A stretch of DNA of 64,000 bases from Pseudoalteromonas sp. MSK9-3. GTDB taxonomy: Bacteria; Pseudomonadota; Gammaproteobacteria; Enterobacterales; Alteromonadaceae. Under the pieces are notes generated by a model, which was given only the letters and a program-made list of their open reading frames with translations, made no database searches and was not told the DNA's origin. Positions 44,886-53,975 of this stretch are shown here, one piece after another. The first letter of the stretch is position 1. The number at the start of each line of letters is the position of its first letter. The stretch covers positions 186,001 through 250,000 of the forward strand of contig NZ_MIET01000011.1 of the NCBI RefSeq assembly GCF_003590335.1. The letters are read 5' to 3'. Both the position numbers and the translations under genes were made by a program.

Positions 44886-45569
44886 ATGAACGTAGAACAA
44901 GATTTAGCGAAACTTCGTCGTTTAAATAGCATGGTTAATGGGCCACTTAAGCTCATTATCAGTGAAGTGTTGGCAATAACACCACTGGTTATTGACTGGA
45001 TCAATGTACAAACCAGTGGCTCTGCAGTCTGCCGATACAAAGCCGACAATGTTCGGCAATATGAAGTCCGTTACCAATTTGGTAATATCGGCAACTTAGT
45101 GCACGAATTAACCCACGTCGCTGTGAATGAGTCTTATAATCTCGATTTTATCAACTACCCTAACAGAACTTCAATTGATCTGCCGGATAGAGAACTTGAT
45201 ATACTTGGTCGCTGCAAGAATGAAGATTTACGACAAACAAAGCAAATGAGTCAAAGTATGAATACAGCAAAAAGTGACATACTTATGCGCATTAAAGGCT
45301 GGACCGATGCATCAACAGAACTGTCACCAGCACAAAAATCGAATATATCAAACAAACTCATCTACGGTATGATAAACCCTCACAAAGAAAGTGACACAGT
45401 ATTGAATCAAATTTTAGTGTGGTTATTTGAATGGGGCTTCCCAGTCACAGGGCAATATATCAATAAGCCAGTTGTAAACGCACTATATGAAGAGCTTAGC
45501 ACCGCTGTAAAAACGGCTCACTTAGAGCGAAAAAATAGCAGGCTGCGCAACAAAATAAGGGAAAAATAG
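44886..45569 (+). CDS. Hypothetical protein with HExxH motif
   Basis: This 227-residue soluble protein has a zinc-protease-like NLVHELTHVAVNES segment at about residues 72-84. No recognisable family signature accompanies it. The N-terminus is helical and the C-terminus highly basic (HLERKNSRLRNKIREK). It is directly followed by an IS903-group remnant and stands apart from core operons, so it may be an accessory effector or a stress peptidase. The peptidase role is inferred from the HExxH motif only. Confidence 0.5.
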   Translation: MNVEQDLAKLRRLNSMVNGPLKLIISEVLAITPLVIDWINVQTSGSAVCRYKADNVRQYEVRYQFGNIGNLVHELTHVAVNESYNLDFINYPNRTSIDLPDRELDILGRCKNEDLRQTKQMSQSMNTAKSDILMRIKGWTDASTELSPAQKSNISNKLIYGMINPHKESDTVLNQILVWLFEWGFPVTGQYINKPVVNALYEELSTAVKTAHLERKNSRLRNKIREK

Positions 45570-45656
45570 AATGACTAGCTAGGTATGCCCAAATATTGAA
45601 AACATAGGTAAAACTGATTAATAGATTGGTAGTTAACTATTTTATCAAACAAGGCC
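45570..45656 (+). mobile_element. IS903-group right-end remnant
   Basis: This holds the last transposase codons (ctaggtatgcccaaatat, the GMPKY end) and the right terminus ending aaggcc, with several substitutions. It begins immediately after the stop of the HExxH gene. The rest of the element is gone. Confidence 0.75.
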
Positions 45657-45690
45657 TGAGCCAATTTAAGCACTAACAATCTGAGACAAA

Positions 45691-45713
45691 AAAGCCGGCA
45701 TTTGGCCGGCTTT
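45691..45713 (-). terminator. Terminator downstream of gnd
   Basis: The inverted repeat aaagccggc-atttg-gccggcttt ends in a short T or A run on each side and can act in both directions. Confidence 0.8.
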
Positions 45714-45733
45714 AAATTCAATAATATGGTGCT

Positions 45734-47107
45734 TTATCTTACCTTAGCATCAATTTCCACTAAGTCAGTTAAATGGCATGTTTCACTTGAGTGCGTTTTA
45801 ATACCATGCTCACCAAAATAATCACGCTGTGCTTGCACTAAATGACCATTACTTGGCGTGCTTAACGTTGCGATATACGTTTGTGTTGATGACAACACCG
45901 GAAATGCTAAACCACTTGAAACTGCCAGCCCCGTTACTTTACGTAATGCTGACATCTCTGTTTGTAAGCCGTCAATAAACTCAACGCCTTGTGCTACATC
46001 ATCAAGGTAATCAGCACGGATAATACATCCAGCACGCCATGTCTGAAGTGTTTTAGCCAAGTCTACTTTCCATTGATGGGCACGTGATGCACCTTTAATT
46101 AAAGCTAACCCCTGACGGTAACAAAGTAAACTCGCCAAATAGAATGCTTGCTTTAATTCATCAAGATCAACATCGATATTGATGGTATCTTTGGCAGCAT
46201 AGGTCATTTCTTTTGCCGCATGTGTATCAATCGTATTGGTCAAATGACGCGCTTGTACTGCGGCAACAAGCGATGGTACAGCAATACCAAGCTCTAATGC
46301 GTTCTGAGCAGTCCAAAGGCCAGTGCCTTTTGCACCCACTTTATTATCGATTAAATCGACTAGTGATTCATTTTTCGCCGTCTCTAAACGTAAAATATGA
46401 CTAGAGATTGATAAGAGGTAGCTATTCAGCGTACCTTCTGACCAAGACTCGAATACCTCTGCTACTTCTTTAGGTGAACGACCCGTGCCATGGCGCAGTA
46501 ACTGATACATTTCAGCAATGAGCTGCATCAAGGCATACTCAATGCCATTGTGTACCATTTTTACAAAATGACCACTGGCAGACTGACCTACACGCGCAAA
46601 ACATGAATCACCATTATAACTGGCTGCAACTTTTTCAAACCATGGCTCGACACGCTCCCAGCCACCTTCTGATCCACTTGCCATCATAGCTGGGCCATGA
46701 CGTGCACCTTCTGCTCCACCAGAAATACCCATGGTAGCGAATTCAAATTTATTCTGATATTTTAATTTACGAGTAATACCATCTTTATAGTTGCTGTTTC
46801 CACAATCAACGATGATATCTTCTTTCGCCACACCCGCTTCGACCAAATCACCACACACACGATCAACTAATTCACCGGCAGGAACCAGTAGTAAAATTGA
46901 ACGAGGTGTTTCTAAACGTCTGACCATATCACCGAGATCTGAAACTATGTGTAAGCGCTCTGCCATGCCCAAAGATTGAGCGCAGCTAAGTAACTCAGCA
47001 CCTGCGTCAGGGTTTCTATCATAGGCAACTAACGTTAACCCCTTTTCAATTAGGTTTAATGCTAGGTTTTTCCCCATCACGCCTAAACCAACTAATGCAA
47101 CTTGCAT
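45734..47107 (-). CDS. gnd: 6-phosphogluconate dehydrogenase, decarboxylating
   Basis: This enzyme converts 6-phosphogluconate to ribulose 5-phosphate with NADP reduction in the pentose phosphate pathway. The 457 residues include the nucleotide motif LVGLGVMGKNLALNL, MGISGGAEGARHGPAMMASG and the catalytic lysine segment HFVKMVHNGIEYALMQLIAE. It is the single gene on this strand between the HExxH gene and pyk, divergent from pyk. zwf and edd are not in the window. Confidence 0.93.
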   Translation of the reverse strand: MQVALVGLGVMGKNLALNLIEKGLTLVAYDRNPDAGAELLSCAQSLGMAERLHIVSDLGDMVRRLETPRSILLLVPAGELVDRVCGDLVEAGVAKEDIIVDCGNSNYKDGITRKLKYQNKFEFATMGISGGAEGARHGPAMMASGSEGGWERVEPWFEKVAASYNGDSCFARVGQSASGHFVKMVHNGIEYALMQLIAEMYQLLRHGTGRSPKEVAEVFESWSEGTLNSYLLSISSHILRLETAKNESLVDLIDNKVGAKGTGLWTAQNALELGIAVPSLVAAVQARHLTNTIDTHAAKEMTYAAKDTINIDVDLDELKQAFYLASLLCYRQGLALIKGASRAHQWKVDLAKTLQTWRAGCIIRADYLDDVAQGVEFIDGLQTEMSALRKVTGLAVSSGLAFPVLSSTQTYIATLSTPSNGHLVQAQRDYFGEHGIKTHSSETCHLTDLVEIDAKVR

Positions 47108-47605
47108 TTAGTTTCCTCCTCGGTAACTACAAAATTGTGAGTAATCTATTACTTCGCGCCGCATTATACCCTAGCCGCTCTAAGAAGCCAGTGCATCACA
47201 GCGTATAACTAGCAAAGTCAGGCTAAATGTCCTTGCTAAACAGCTTTTTTTTCACTAGACACTTCTATGCGGTGTTTATTTAAGCAAACGCAATTGAACA
47301 CGGTGCTGAAAATACTCTAAGATATTCACCAAAAGCCTCACCTTCGTACTTAAAACACACAGATGTTAACTAGCATAGTGTCAATATCAGAGATTGACCA
47401 ACACTGACACCGGTGTCATAATGATGTAATACAGATCATATAATTTAATCCAAGTGTAAAAAAGAGTTTGAGACCAAATCTTTATACACATGATCTTTCT
47501 CATATGATGCATACGACGTTTTGTTTTGTAGCAAGGCAAAGCAGGTATCATCAATAGGTATGAATTTAAACAACCCTATAAATAGTAGGTCGACAGGAGA
47601 TCCTG
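47108..47605. promoter_or_regulatory. Divergent control region of gnd and pyk
   Basis: These 498 bases hold no gene. A 14-base palindrome AGTAATCTATTACT (47140-47153) lies 33 bases before gnd. It partly resembles a HexR site but has a two-base centre instead of three. pyk has the ribosome binding site AGGAGA before its ATG. Confidence 0.5.
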
Positions 47606-49039
47606 ATGCTTAGACGCACAAAAATTGTAGCAACCCTTGGACCGGCAACAGACCGTGATAACAATTTAGAAAAAATTATCCGAGCGGGTGCAAATGTTGT
47701 AAGACTTAACTTCTCCCATGGCGTAGCGCAAGATCATAAAGACAGAGCTGAAGCGGTTCGTAAAATAGCCAAAGACCTGGGTAAACATGTTGCCATTCTA
47801 GCTGATTTACAAGGCCCAAAAATTCGCGTATCAACTTTTAAAGAAGGCAAAGTAACGCTAGATGTAGGTGCTAAATTTACACTTGATGCCGATATGGAGT
47901 TAGGCCAAGGTACCGCTGAAGCAGTCGGTATCGATTATAAAGAGTTACCACAAGATGTTAAATCTGGCGACCTATTACTATTAAATGATGGCCTTATTCA
48001 ACTTACCGTTGATTCAATCGATGGTAACCTAGTCCATACCACAGTGACTGTCGGTGGTGTATTGTCTAATAATAAAGGCATCAACCGCTTAGGTGGCGGC
48101 TTAACCGCACCAGCATTTACAGACAAAGATAAAGAAGACTTAATAACCGCAGCTGAAATCGATGTAGACTACATTGCTGTGTCATTCCCTCGCAGTGGTG
48201 ACGACATGCGTTACGTCCGCTCTTTGGCAGAAAAAGCAGGGTCAAATGCGCAATTACTTGCAAAGATTGAACGTGCTGAAGCTGTTGAAACACAAGCAGA
48301 TGTAGACGATATTGTCCTTGCTTCTGATGCAGTCATGGTAGCACGTGGTGACTTAGGTGTTGAAATTGGCGATGCTGCACTGGTTGGTAAACAAAAGCTG
48401 ATCATTAGCCGCGCTCGTTCATTAAACCGCACCGTTGTAACTGCGACGCAAATGATGGAGTCGATGATCGACAACCCAATGCCAACACGTGCTGAAGTAA
48501 TGGACGTAGCAAACGCAGTTCTTGATGGTACCGATGCAGTTATGCTATCAGCTGAAACAGCTGCCGGCGACTACCCTGAAGAAACCGTTGCAACGATGGC
48601 ACGTGTTTGTTTAGGCGCTGAATCGCAACCAGAAATTCATGTGTCAAAACACCGTTTAGACAGCATGTTCTCTGATACCTCAGAAACCCTTGCTTTATCA
48701 GCAATGTATGCAGCAAACCATTTAGATAGCGTTAAAGCAATTGTGGCACTGACTGAGTCTGGTAAAACCGCGAAACTCATGTCTCGTATTAGTTCGGGTT
48801 TACCAATCTATTCATTATCACGTCACGCCAGTACATTAGGCCAGACCGCACTATATCGCGGTGTATACCCGGTGTATTTTGACTCAACGACATGCTCTGA
48901 CCAAACTATGGTACGTGATGCATTAGCAACGTTAGTTGAAGCGGGTTCGCTAGAAAAAGGCGATACCGTCATTCTAACGCACGGCGACGCGATGGAAACA
49001 GTGGGTGCAACGAATACAATGAAAATTGTTACTGTATAA
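47606..49039 (+). CDS. pyk: Pyruvate kinase (type II)
   Basis: This enzyme makes pyruvate and ATP from phosphoenolpyruvate. The 477 residues contain [14 protein letters not shown] and VRLNFSHG at the start, the catalytic-lysine region [11 protein letters not shown] and [12 protein letters not shown]. The later [25 protein letters not shown] is the family signature. The short C-terminal domain and overall length suit the PykA type of gammaproteobacteria. It is divergent from gnd. Confidence 0.95.
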   Translation: MLRRTKIVATLGPATDRDNNLEKIIRAGANVVRLNFSHGVAQDHKDRAEAVRKIAKDLGKHVAILADLQGPKIRVSTFKEGKVTLDVGAKFTLDADMELGQGTAEAVGIDYKELPQDVKSGDLLLLNDGLIQLTVDSIDGNLVHTTVTVGGVLSNNKGINRLGGGLTAPAFTDKDKEDLITAAEIDVDYIAVSFPRSGDDMRYVRSLAEKAGSNAQLLAKIERAEAVETQADVDDIVLASDAVMVARGDLGVEIGDAALVGKQKLIISRARSLNRTVVTATQMMESMIDNPMPTRAEVMDVANAVLDGTDAVMLSAETAAGDYPEETVATMARVCLGAESQPEIHVSKHRLDSMFSDTSETLALSAMYAANHLDSVKAIVALTESGKTAKLMSRISSGLPIYSLSRHASTLGQTALYRGVYPVYFDSTTCSDQTMVRDALATLVEAGSLEKGDTVILTHGDAMETVGATNTMKIVTV

Positions 49040-49078
49040 ATAACCCCGTTTGGGCGGCTTAATTCAAAGCTGCCCTTA

Positions 49079-49903
49079 TTAGCTCGCTAAAGCGGCTTTG
49101 ACCTTATCTCGATAACTTCGGCTCACTTTTAATTCTTGGCCATTATCTAACACTAATAAATATTCACCACTGCTTTGCGTCACCAACTTACTGATCTGTT
49201 TAGTATTTACAATTGCTGATCGATGCACACGAACAAACAAGGCAGGATCTAGCTCTTGTTCAAGCTCTTTCATCGTTTTACGCAAGATATGTGTTTGACC
49301 ATCACTACAGTGTAAGCACATATAATCACCCGCAGCATCGACCCACTGAATGGTTGCAGTAGAAACGCGGACTATCTCGCCCTGCTCTTTTACGGCTATT
49401 GACTCAGGGTACTTTTTATCAACCAAGGTATCGCCTGTAGCGAGCTTTTTAAGGATCTCTTCACAGTTATTTCCTGTGATCCCCGCGACAAAGCTTGCGA
49501 GCTTTTTCTTATGCACATTGTCTTGCTGTGTTTTTAAATAACTTTGCACTTTTTCAACCGCCTGTTTTAATCTGTTGTCATCAACGGGTTTTAAAATGTA
49601 ATCCAATGCGTGGATCTCAAATGCTTGCACAGCATATTGATCGAACGCAGTAACAAATACGATGGCAGGTAGTGGTTTAACACTTTCACTCAAAGCACGA
49701 GCAACCTCAAAACCATTCATCCCTGGCATTTGGATATCAAGAAAAACTAAATCTATATCATTTGTTTGGCACTGAGCGATAGCTTGCTCACCACCATTAC
49801 ACAATTCAACTACTTCTAACTCTGGAAATGATTTCAAACGAACCGCCAGACCTTTACGAGCCAATGGTTCATCATCAACAATCAATGTTCTAATCTTGCT
49901 CAT
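49079..49903 (-). CDS. LytTR-family response regulator
   Basis: This 274-residue cytoplasmic regulator has a receiver domain (Asp in LVFLDIQMPGMNGFEVA, Lys in YILKPVDDNRL) and a C-terminal LytTR DNA-binding domain (FVRVHRSAIVNTKQISKL). The start codon overlaps the stop of the sensor kinase gene (TAATG), so the pair is translated together. It is similar to BtsR/YpdB-type regulators that control transport or pyruvate sensing. Location next to pyk is suggestive but not proof. Confidence 0.9.
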   Translation of the reverse strand: MSKIRTLIVDDEPLARKGLAVRLKSFPELEVVELCNGGEQAIAQCQTNDIDLVFLDIQMPGMNGFEVARALSESVKPLPAIVFVTAFDQYAVQAFEIHALDYILKPVDDNRLKQAVEKVQSYLKTQQDNVHKKKLASFVAGITGNNCEEILKKLATGDTLVDKKYPESIAVKEQGEIVRVSTATIQWVDAAGDYMCLHCSDGQTHILRKTMKELEQELDPALFVRVHRSAIVNTKQISKLVTQSSGEYLLVLDNGQELKVSRSYRDKVKAALAS

Positions 49904-50973
49904 TACTTCTTAGCCTTCTCAAAAGGAACCCGAATGTTTACTTTTAAACCATTGGGATCATTATGGGACAGTACAAACGAATAGTTATTTTCGTATAACG
50001 TTTTTAGTCTATCTATGGTGTTGGCAATGCCAACGCCTTGCGCGTTTTGTAAATGTCCATTTTTTAATTCTGCGCCGGGTCCATTGTCACCTACTTCTAA
50101 CAATAGTTCATTGGCAAAAACTTGAGCTTTTATCTCTAACTTACCGCCCTCAACAAGGTGCGCTATTGCATACTTAATTGAATTTTCAATTAAGGGCTGT
50201 AGTATAAGGCTAGGTACTAATGCTTGTTTGGCTTCTTCGCTCACTTCTACATCAATACTTAACCTTTCATCAAAGCGCACTTTTTCTATTTCTAAATAAA
50301 GCATTAACGCATGTAATTCTTGTTCTAATGGGACCTTCTTTATTGGATCTGTATTTAAGGTATAACGTAAAAAGTCTGATAACCTTGATACCATTTGGTT
50401 TGCGTCTTTATTCTCTTCAACCAAAACCAACGTTGAAATAGCATTGAGGGTATTAAATAAAAAATGCGGGTTTAGTTGATAACGTAACATCTTTAGCTGC
50501 GCTTCGTGCGCCATTGTATTGGCTTTTAACGCTTTTTGACGTTCACTTTGCAGTAATTGATAGTACTTGATCCCAAAATACAGCCCGCTCCAACATAATA
50601 CAATGTAAACTGAGTCTAGGCCTTGCTGAAAATAGTAGAACCATTCTGTAGGTCGATAGCCATGTCGATATATCTCCCACAAATTGAATTTTTGAATGAC
50701 GGCCCACAATGTCCCTGTAAAATATGAGGCACCGAACACCACAAGAATAAGCACAACAGGTGACGCATTCCAGATGCGTCGATAAAGATACCTAAGTGGT
50801 ACCGTTAATAAACACCCTGCATACGCGTTAAGCACGATCACAAAAACATAGATGTCTCGCATCTCAAACACTTTCGAGCCAATATAGTTAACCAAGGCAT
50901 AGCCTAGCCAACCTGCTATTTGTAAAACCCAAAAAAATCGTTGTCGATTATCGACGAGTGCTTGCCAGTTCAA
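49903..50973 (-). CDS. LytS-type sensor histidine kinase
   Basis: This 356-residue membrane kinase has four to five hydrophobic segments in the first 150 residues. The His_kinase domain follows with the phosphorylated histidine in LRYQLNPHFLFNTLNAIS and the ATP-binding box in LEVGDNGPG. It has no extended periplasmic or 5TM-LYT sensor that I can identify. It is the partner of the overlapping LytTR regulator. Confidence 0.9.
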   Translation of the reverse strand: MNWQALVDNRQRFFWVLQIAGWLGYALVNYIGSKVFEMRDIYVFVIVLNAYAGCLLTVPLRYLYRRIWNASPVVLILVVFGASYFTGTLWAVIQKFNLWEIYRHGYRPTEWFYYFQQGLDSVYIVLCWSGLYFGIKYYQLLQSERQKALKANTMAHEAQLKMLRYQLNPHFLFNTLNAISTLVLVEENKDANQMVSRLSDFLRYTLNTDPIKKVPLEQELHALMLYLEIEKVRFDERLSIDVEVSEEAKQALVPSLILQPLIENSIKYAIAHLVEGGKLEIKAQVFANELLLEVGDNGPGAELKNGHLQNAQGVGIANTIDRLKTLYENNYSFVLSHNDPNGLKVNIRVPFEKAKK

Positions 50974-51072
50974 CGGTATACTTAACTCCTATCATATTAA
51001 TTTCATTATATATCAGTGACTACGTTTGGATCACTGCCGATGGTCTCAGAATTGTTACGACTCGACGCAAAT

Positions 51073-51099
51073 AAAAAAGGCACCTAAGGTGCCTTTTTT
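51073..51099 (-). terminator. Terminator downstream of the SulP gene
   Basis: The inverted repeat aaaaaaggcacc and ggtgcctttttt has long A and T runs and works in both directions. Confidence 0.85.
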
Positions 51100-51115
51100 A
51101 CAACTATATTATTCG

Positions 51116-52672
51116 TTATGCCAATTTGTCTGACGCAACTTTGTATTTTGGATCTTCAATCACATTAACTTCAACCAAGTCATTCGCCTTATCAAGCAAG
51201 TCTTTGCAGTCTTGGCTTAAATGTCTTAAATGTAATTGCTTACCTGCTTTAGTGTATTTTTCAGCTAAATTATCAATGGCCTCTATCGCACTGTGATCTG
51301 ATACGCGGCTATGCTTAAATTCAACAATGACATCTACAGGGTCATTTGCAACGTCGAATAACTCACCGAAATTTTTAACGGAACCAAAAAACAACGGGCC
51401 ATGTAATTCATACACTTTAGAGCCTTGTTCATCAATATAGTTATTAGTATAAATATGTTTAGCATGTTCCCACGCAAACACCAATGCAGACACAATAACA
51501 CCCACACAGACCGCAATTGCCAGATCGGTGATAACGGTTACCCCTGATACCAGCACAATGACAAATGCATCCGTCTTAGGGATACGTTTCATTAAGCGAA
51601 AACTCGACCACTCAAAAGTGCCCAGTACAACCATGAACATAACCCCCACCAATGCAGCTAATGGGATCATCTCGATAAGGCTTGCTGCGAACAAAATAAA
51701 GCCGAGTAATAAGAGTGCGGCTGTTATACCCGACAAACGACTACGTCCACCAGAATTAATGTTGATCATAGACTGGCCAATCATGGCACATCCACCCATA
51801 GCACCAAATACACCACAGGTCATATTGGCAGCACCCTGGCCAATACATTCACGGTTGCTATTACCACGAGTATCTGTAATTTCATCAATAAGAGTTAATG
51901 TAAGTAATGATTCAATCAAACCAATGGCTGCTAAAATTAACGCATACGGGAAAATAATTTTGAACGTTTCAAAATTAAACGGCACCATTGGAATATGAAA
52001 TTCAGGGAAGCCACCAGCAATCGTTGCATTCACGTCGCCTGACATATCTTTTAAATAATCAAGCACGGTACGCGCTTCTAGGTCTAATCCAATCACTAAA
52101 CCGGTTACAACCAATATTGCCGCTAATGACGACGGAATAGCTGTGGTTATCTTTGGTAGGAATTGAATTATCGCCATCGTTAATGCCACAAGCCCAGCCA
52201 TAATAAGCAGTGGTGAACTATCCATCCATTGTAGCTGCCCATCTGCATCCATTACCTTAAACTGACCTAACTGCGCTAAGAAAATAACAATCGCCAAGCC
52301 ATTTACAAAACCAAGCATAACGGGGTGAGGTACCATTCGAATGAATTTACCTAACTTAAAGACCCCTGCGAGTACTTGCAATATTCCCATCAAGAGCACC
52401 GTTGCAAACAGGTATTCAACCCCATGCTCCACAACCAAACTCACCATAACAACGGCTAGTGCACCCGTAGCACCAGAAATCATACCCGGACGACCACCAA
52501 ATATTGAGGTAATTAAACCGACAATAAATGCAGCATATAAACCCACCAGTGGATCTACTTGTGCTACAAATGCGAAAGCGACAGCTTCTGGGACCAATGC
52601 TAATGCCACGGTCAAACCAGACAGTATGTCATTTTTAGCAGAGCTTGGCGCCTTGCCGATTAAATTAAACAT
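51116..52672 (-). CDS. SulP-family anion transporter with STAS domain
   Basis: This 518-residue inner-membrane protein of the SLC26/SulP family transports sulfate, bicarbonate or dicarboxylates. The N-terminal signature is [27 protein letters not shown], with 12 to 14 hydrophobic segments and a C-terminal STAS domain ([22 protein letters not shown]). The [20 protein letters not shown] segment is typical of the YbaR/BicA-like subgroup. The substrate is not certain. Confidence 0.9.
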   Translation of the reverse strand: MFNLIGKAPSSAKNDILSGLTVALALVPEAVAFAFVAQVDPLVGLYAAFIVGLITSIFGGRPGMISGATGALAVVMVSLVVEHGVEYLFATVLLMGILQVLAGVFKLGKFIRMVPHPVMLGFVNGLAIVIFLAQLGQFKVMDADGQLQWMDSSPLLIMAGLVALTMAIIQFLPKITTAIPSSLAAILVVTGLVIGLDLEARTVLDYLKDMSGDVNATIAGGFPEFHIPMVPFNFETFKIIFPYALILAAIGLIESLLTLTLIDEITDTRGNSNRECIGQGAANMTCGVFGAMGGCAMIGQSMININSGGRSRLSGITAALLLLGFILFAASLIEMIPLAALVGVMFMVVLGTFEWSSFRLMKRIPKTDAFVIVLVSGVTVITDLAIAVCVGVIVSALVFAWEHAKHIYTNNYIDEQGSKVYELHGPLFFGSVKNFGELFDVANDPVDVIVEFKHSRVSDHSAIEAIDNLAEKYTKAGKQLHLRHLSQDCKDLLDKANDLVEVNVIEDPKYKVASDKLA

Positions 52673-52803
52673 TCATATCCTCTTGATTTACAACGAACAG
52701 AAAAGCGCTGGATTCTATCAAAATCCAGCGCTTTTAACAAATGGTGAACATTAACTATAGTACATTGTTATTATTTTAGTATGACAACGGTGCAGGCGCT
52801 TTA

Positions 52804-53262
52804 TTATAAAGGCAGTGCCGTGGTGCGCTTGACGCAAGTCATCGTGACATTTGAGTGCACTTCTTGTACATATTCCAAATTAAGCAAATTATCTCGAACA
52901 AATTGCTCATACCCTTCTATGCCACGTGAAATAATGCGTAACATAAAGTCCATCGTACCGGCCATCGTGTAGCACTCTGTCACTTCGTCATAACTCATGA
53001 TTAAGCTTTCAAACTCTGATAGATGGTTTCTTCCGTGATTTGATAAACGTACATGGGCATAAACCAACATATCGAACCCTAACTGCTTTTCATCGAGTAG
53101 CGCGACTTTTCCTTTAATATATCCATCTTGCTCTAGCTTAGCGATCCTGCGCCAACATGGTGATTGAGATAACCCAACTTTATCAGCGATCTCTGCTGTA
53201 GACAGACTTGCATCTTGCTGTAATAGTGCCAATATTTGACGATCAACTTGATTTAAAGACAT
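52804..53262 (-). CDS. Lrp/AsnC-family transcriptional regulator
   Basis: This 152-residue regulator has an N-terminal helix-turn-helix (LSTAEIADKVGLSQSPCWRRIAKLEQDGYI) and an AsnC ligand-binding domain (YTMAGTMDFMLRIISRG). The start is placed at ATG 53262, which gives the standard length; the open frame extends further. It probably senses an amino acid. It lies between the SulP and MBL genes, which it may control, but no operator could be verified. Confidence 0.88.
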   Translation of the reverse strand: MSLNQVDRQILALLQQDASLSTAEIADKVGLSQSPCWRRIAKLEQDGYIKGKVALLDEKQLGFDMLVYAHVRLSNHGRNHLSEFESLIMSYDEVTECYTMAGTMDFMLRIISRGIEGYEQFVRDNLLNLEYVQEVHSNVTMTCVKRTTALPL

Positions 53263-53332
53263 ATTTTCGTTCTTAATTTTAATTAAATTAGATAAATTAT
53301 ACATACAGAACTCATTTCTGTCTGTACTTTCC

Positions 53333-53974
53333 TTAGCCGTACTGTCCGCTCATAAATGGATTCGTACGTTTTTCATGACCAATCGAGGTATTCTCCCCAT
53401 GCCCAGACAGTACCAATGTTTCCTCTGGAAGAGAGAATAGATTGTCTTTTATTGATTCTTTTAATTGCGCTGAGTTTCCTTTAGGAAAGTCTGTGCGCCC
53501 TATCCCACCCTTAAATAACACATCCCCCACGATCACGGTTTTAGCACTTTGTTCATAAAACACAATATGCCCAGGTGTATGTCCAGGGCAAAAAAGCACC
53601 TCTAAGCATATTTCACCCACCTGTACTGTGTCACCTGACTCTAACCAATTATCGGGTAAAAAAGTCTCTTTGGGCGCAAAGCCAAACATTTGAGCTTGCA
53701 TTGGTAGTGCATCGAACCAAAAAAGCTCATCTTTATGCGGACCAATAATCTTAACATTAAGTTTGTCTCGCAATATATCAGCCGCGCCAACGTGATCGAG
53801 ATGCCCATGCGTTAATAAGATAGCGTCTACCTTTAAACTATGCTCTGCAATCACAGACAATAATTTATCAGGATCGCCACCAGGGTCGATAACCGCACTT
53901 TTTCCCGTGACTTCACAGGTAATGAAGCGAGCGTTTTGCATAAACGGGGTTACCGGAATTGTTAATACTTGCAC
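53333..53974 (-). CDS. MBL-fold hydrolase (glyoxalase II-like, YcbL type)
   Basis: This 213-residue metallo-beta-lactamase-fold protein has the metal-binding THGHLDHVG, CPGHTPGHIVFY and SGHGENTSIGHE. The short length and SLPEETLVLSGHGENTSIGHEKRTNPFM ending (given in part) fit type II glyoxalase-like YcbL proteins. The start is GTG 53974 with GGAG upstream, overlapping the end of the M14 peptidase gene region by one spacing base. It is cotranscribed with that gene. Confidence 0.85.
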   Translation of the reverse strand: MQVLTIPVTPFMQNARFITCEVTGKSAVIDPGGDPDKLLSVIAEHSLKVDAILLTHGHLDHVGAADILRDKLNVKIIGPHKDELFWFDALPMQAQMFGFAPKETFLPDNWLESGDTVQVGEICLEVLFCPGHTPGHIVFYEQSAKTVIVGDVLFKGGIGRTDFPKGNSAQLKESIKDNLFSLPEETLVLSGHGENTSIGHEKRTNPFMSGQYG

Positions 53975-53975
53975 C

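Noticed and set aside
47140..47153. HexR operator before gnd
   Set aside because: The palindrome AGTAATCTATTACT has a two-base centre and lacks the outer TG/CA of the HexR consensus, so it is listed only as a candidate site.
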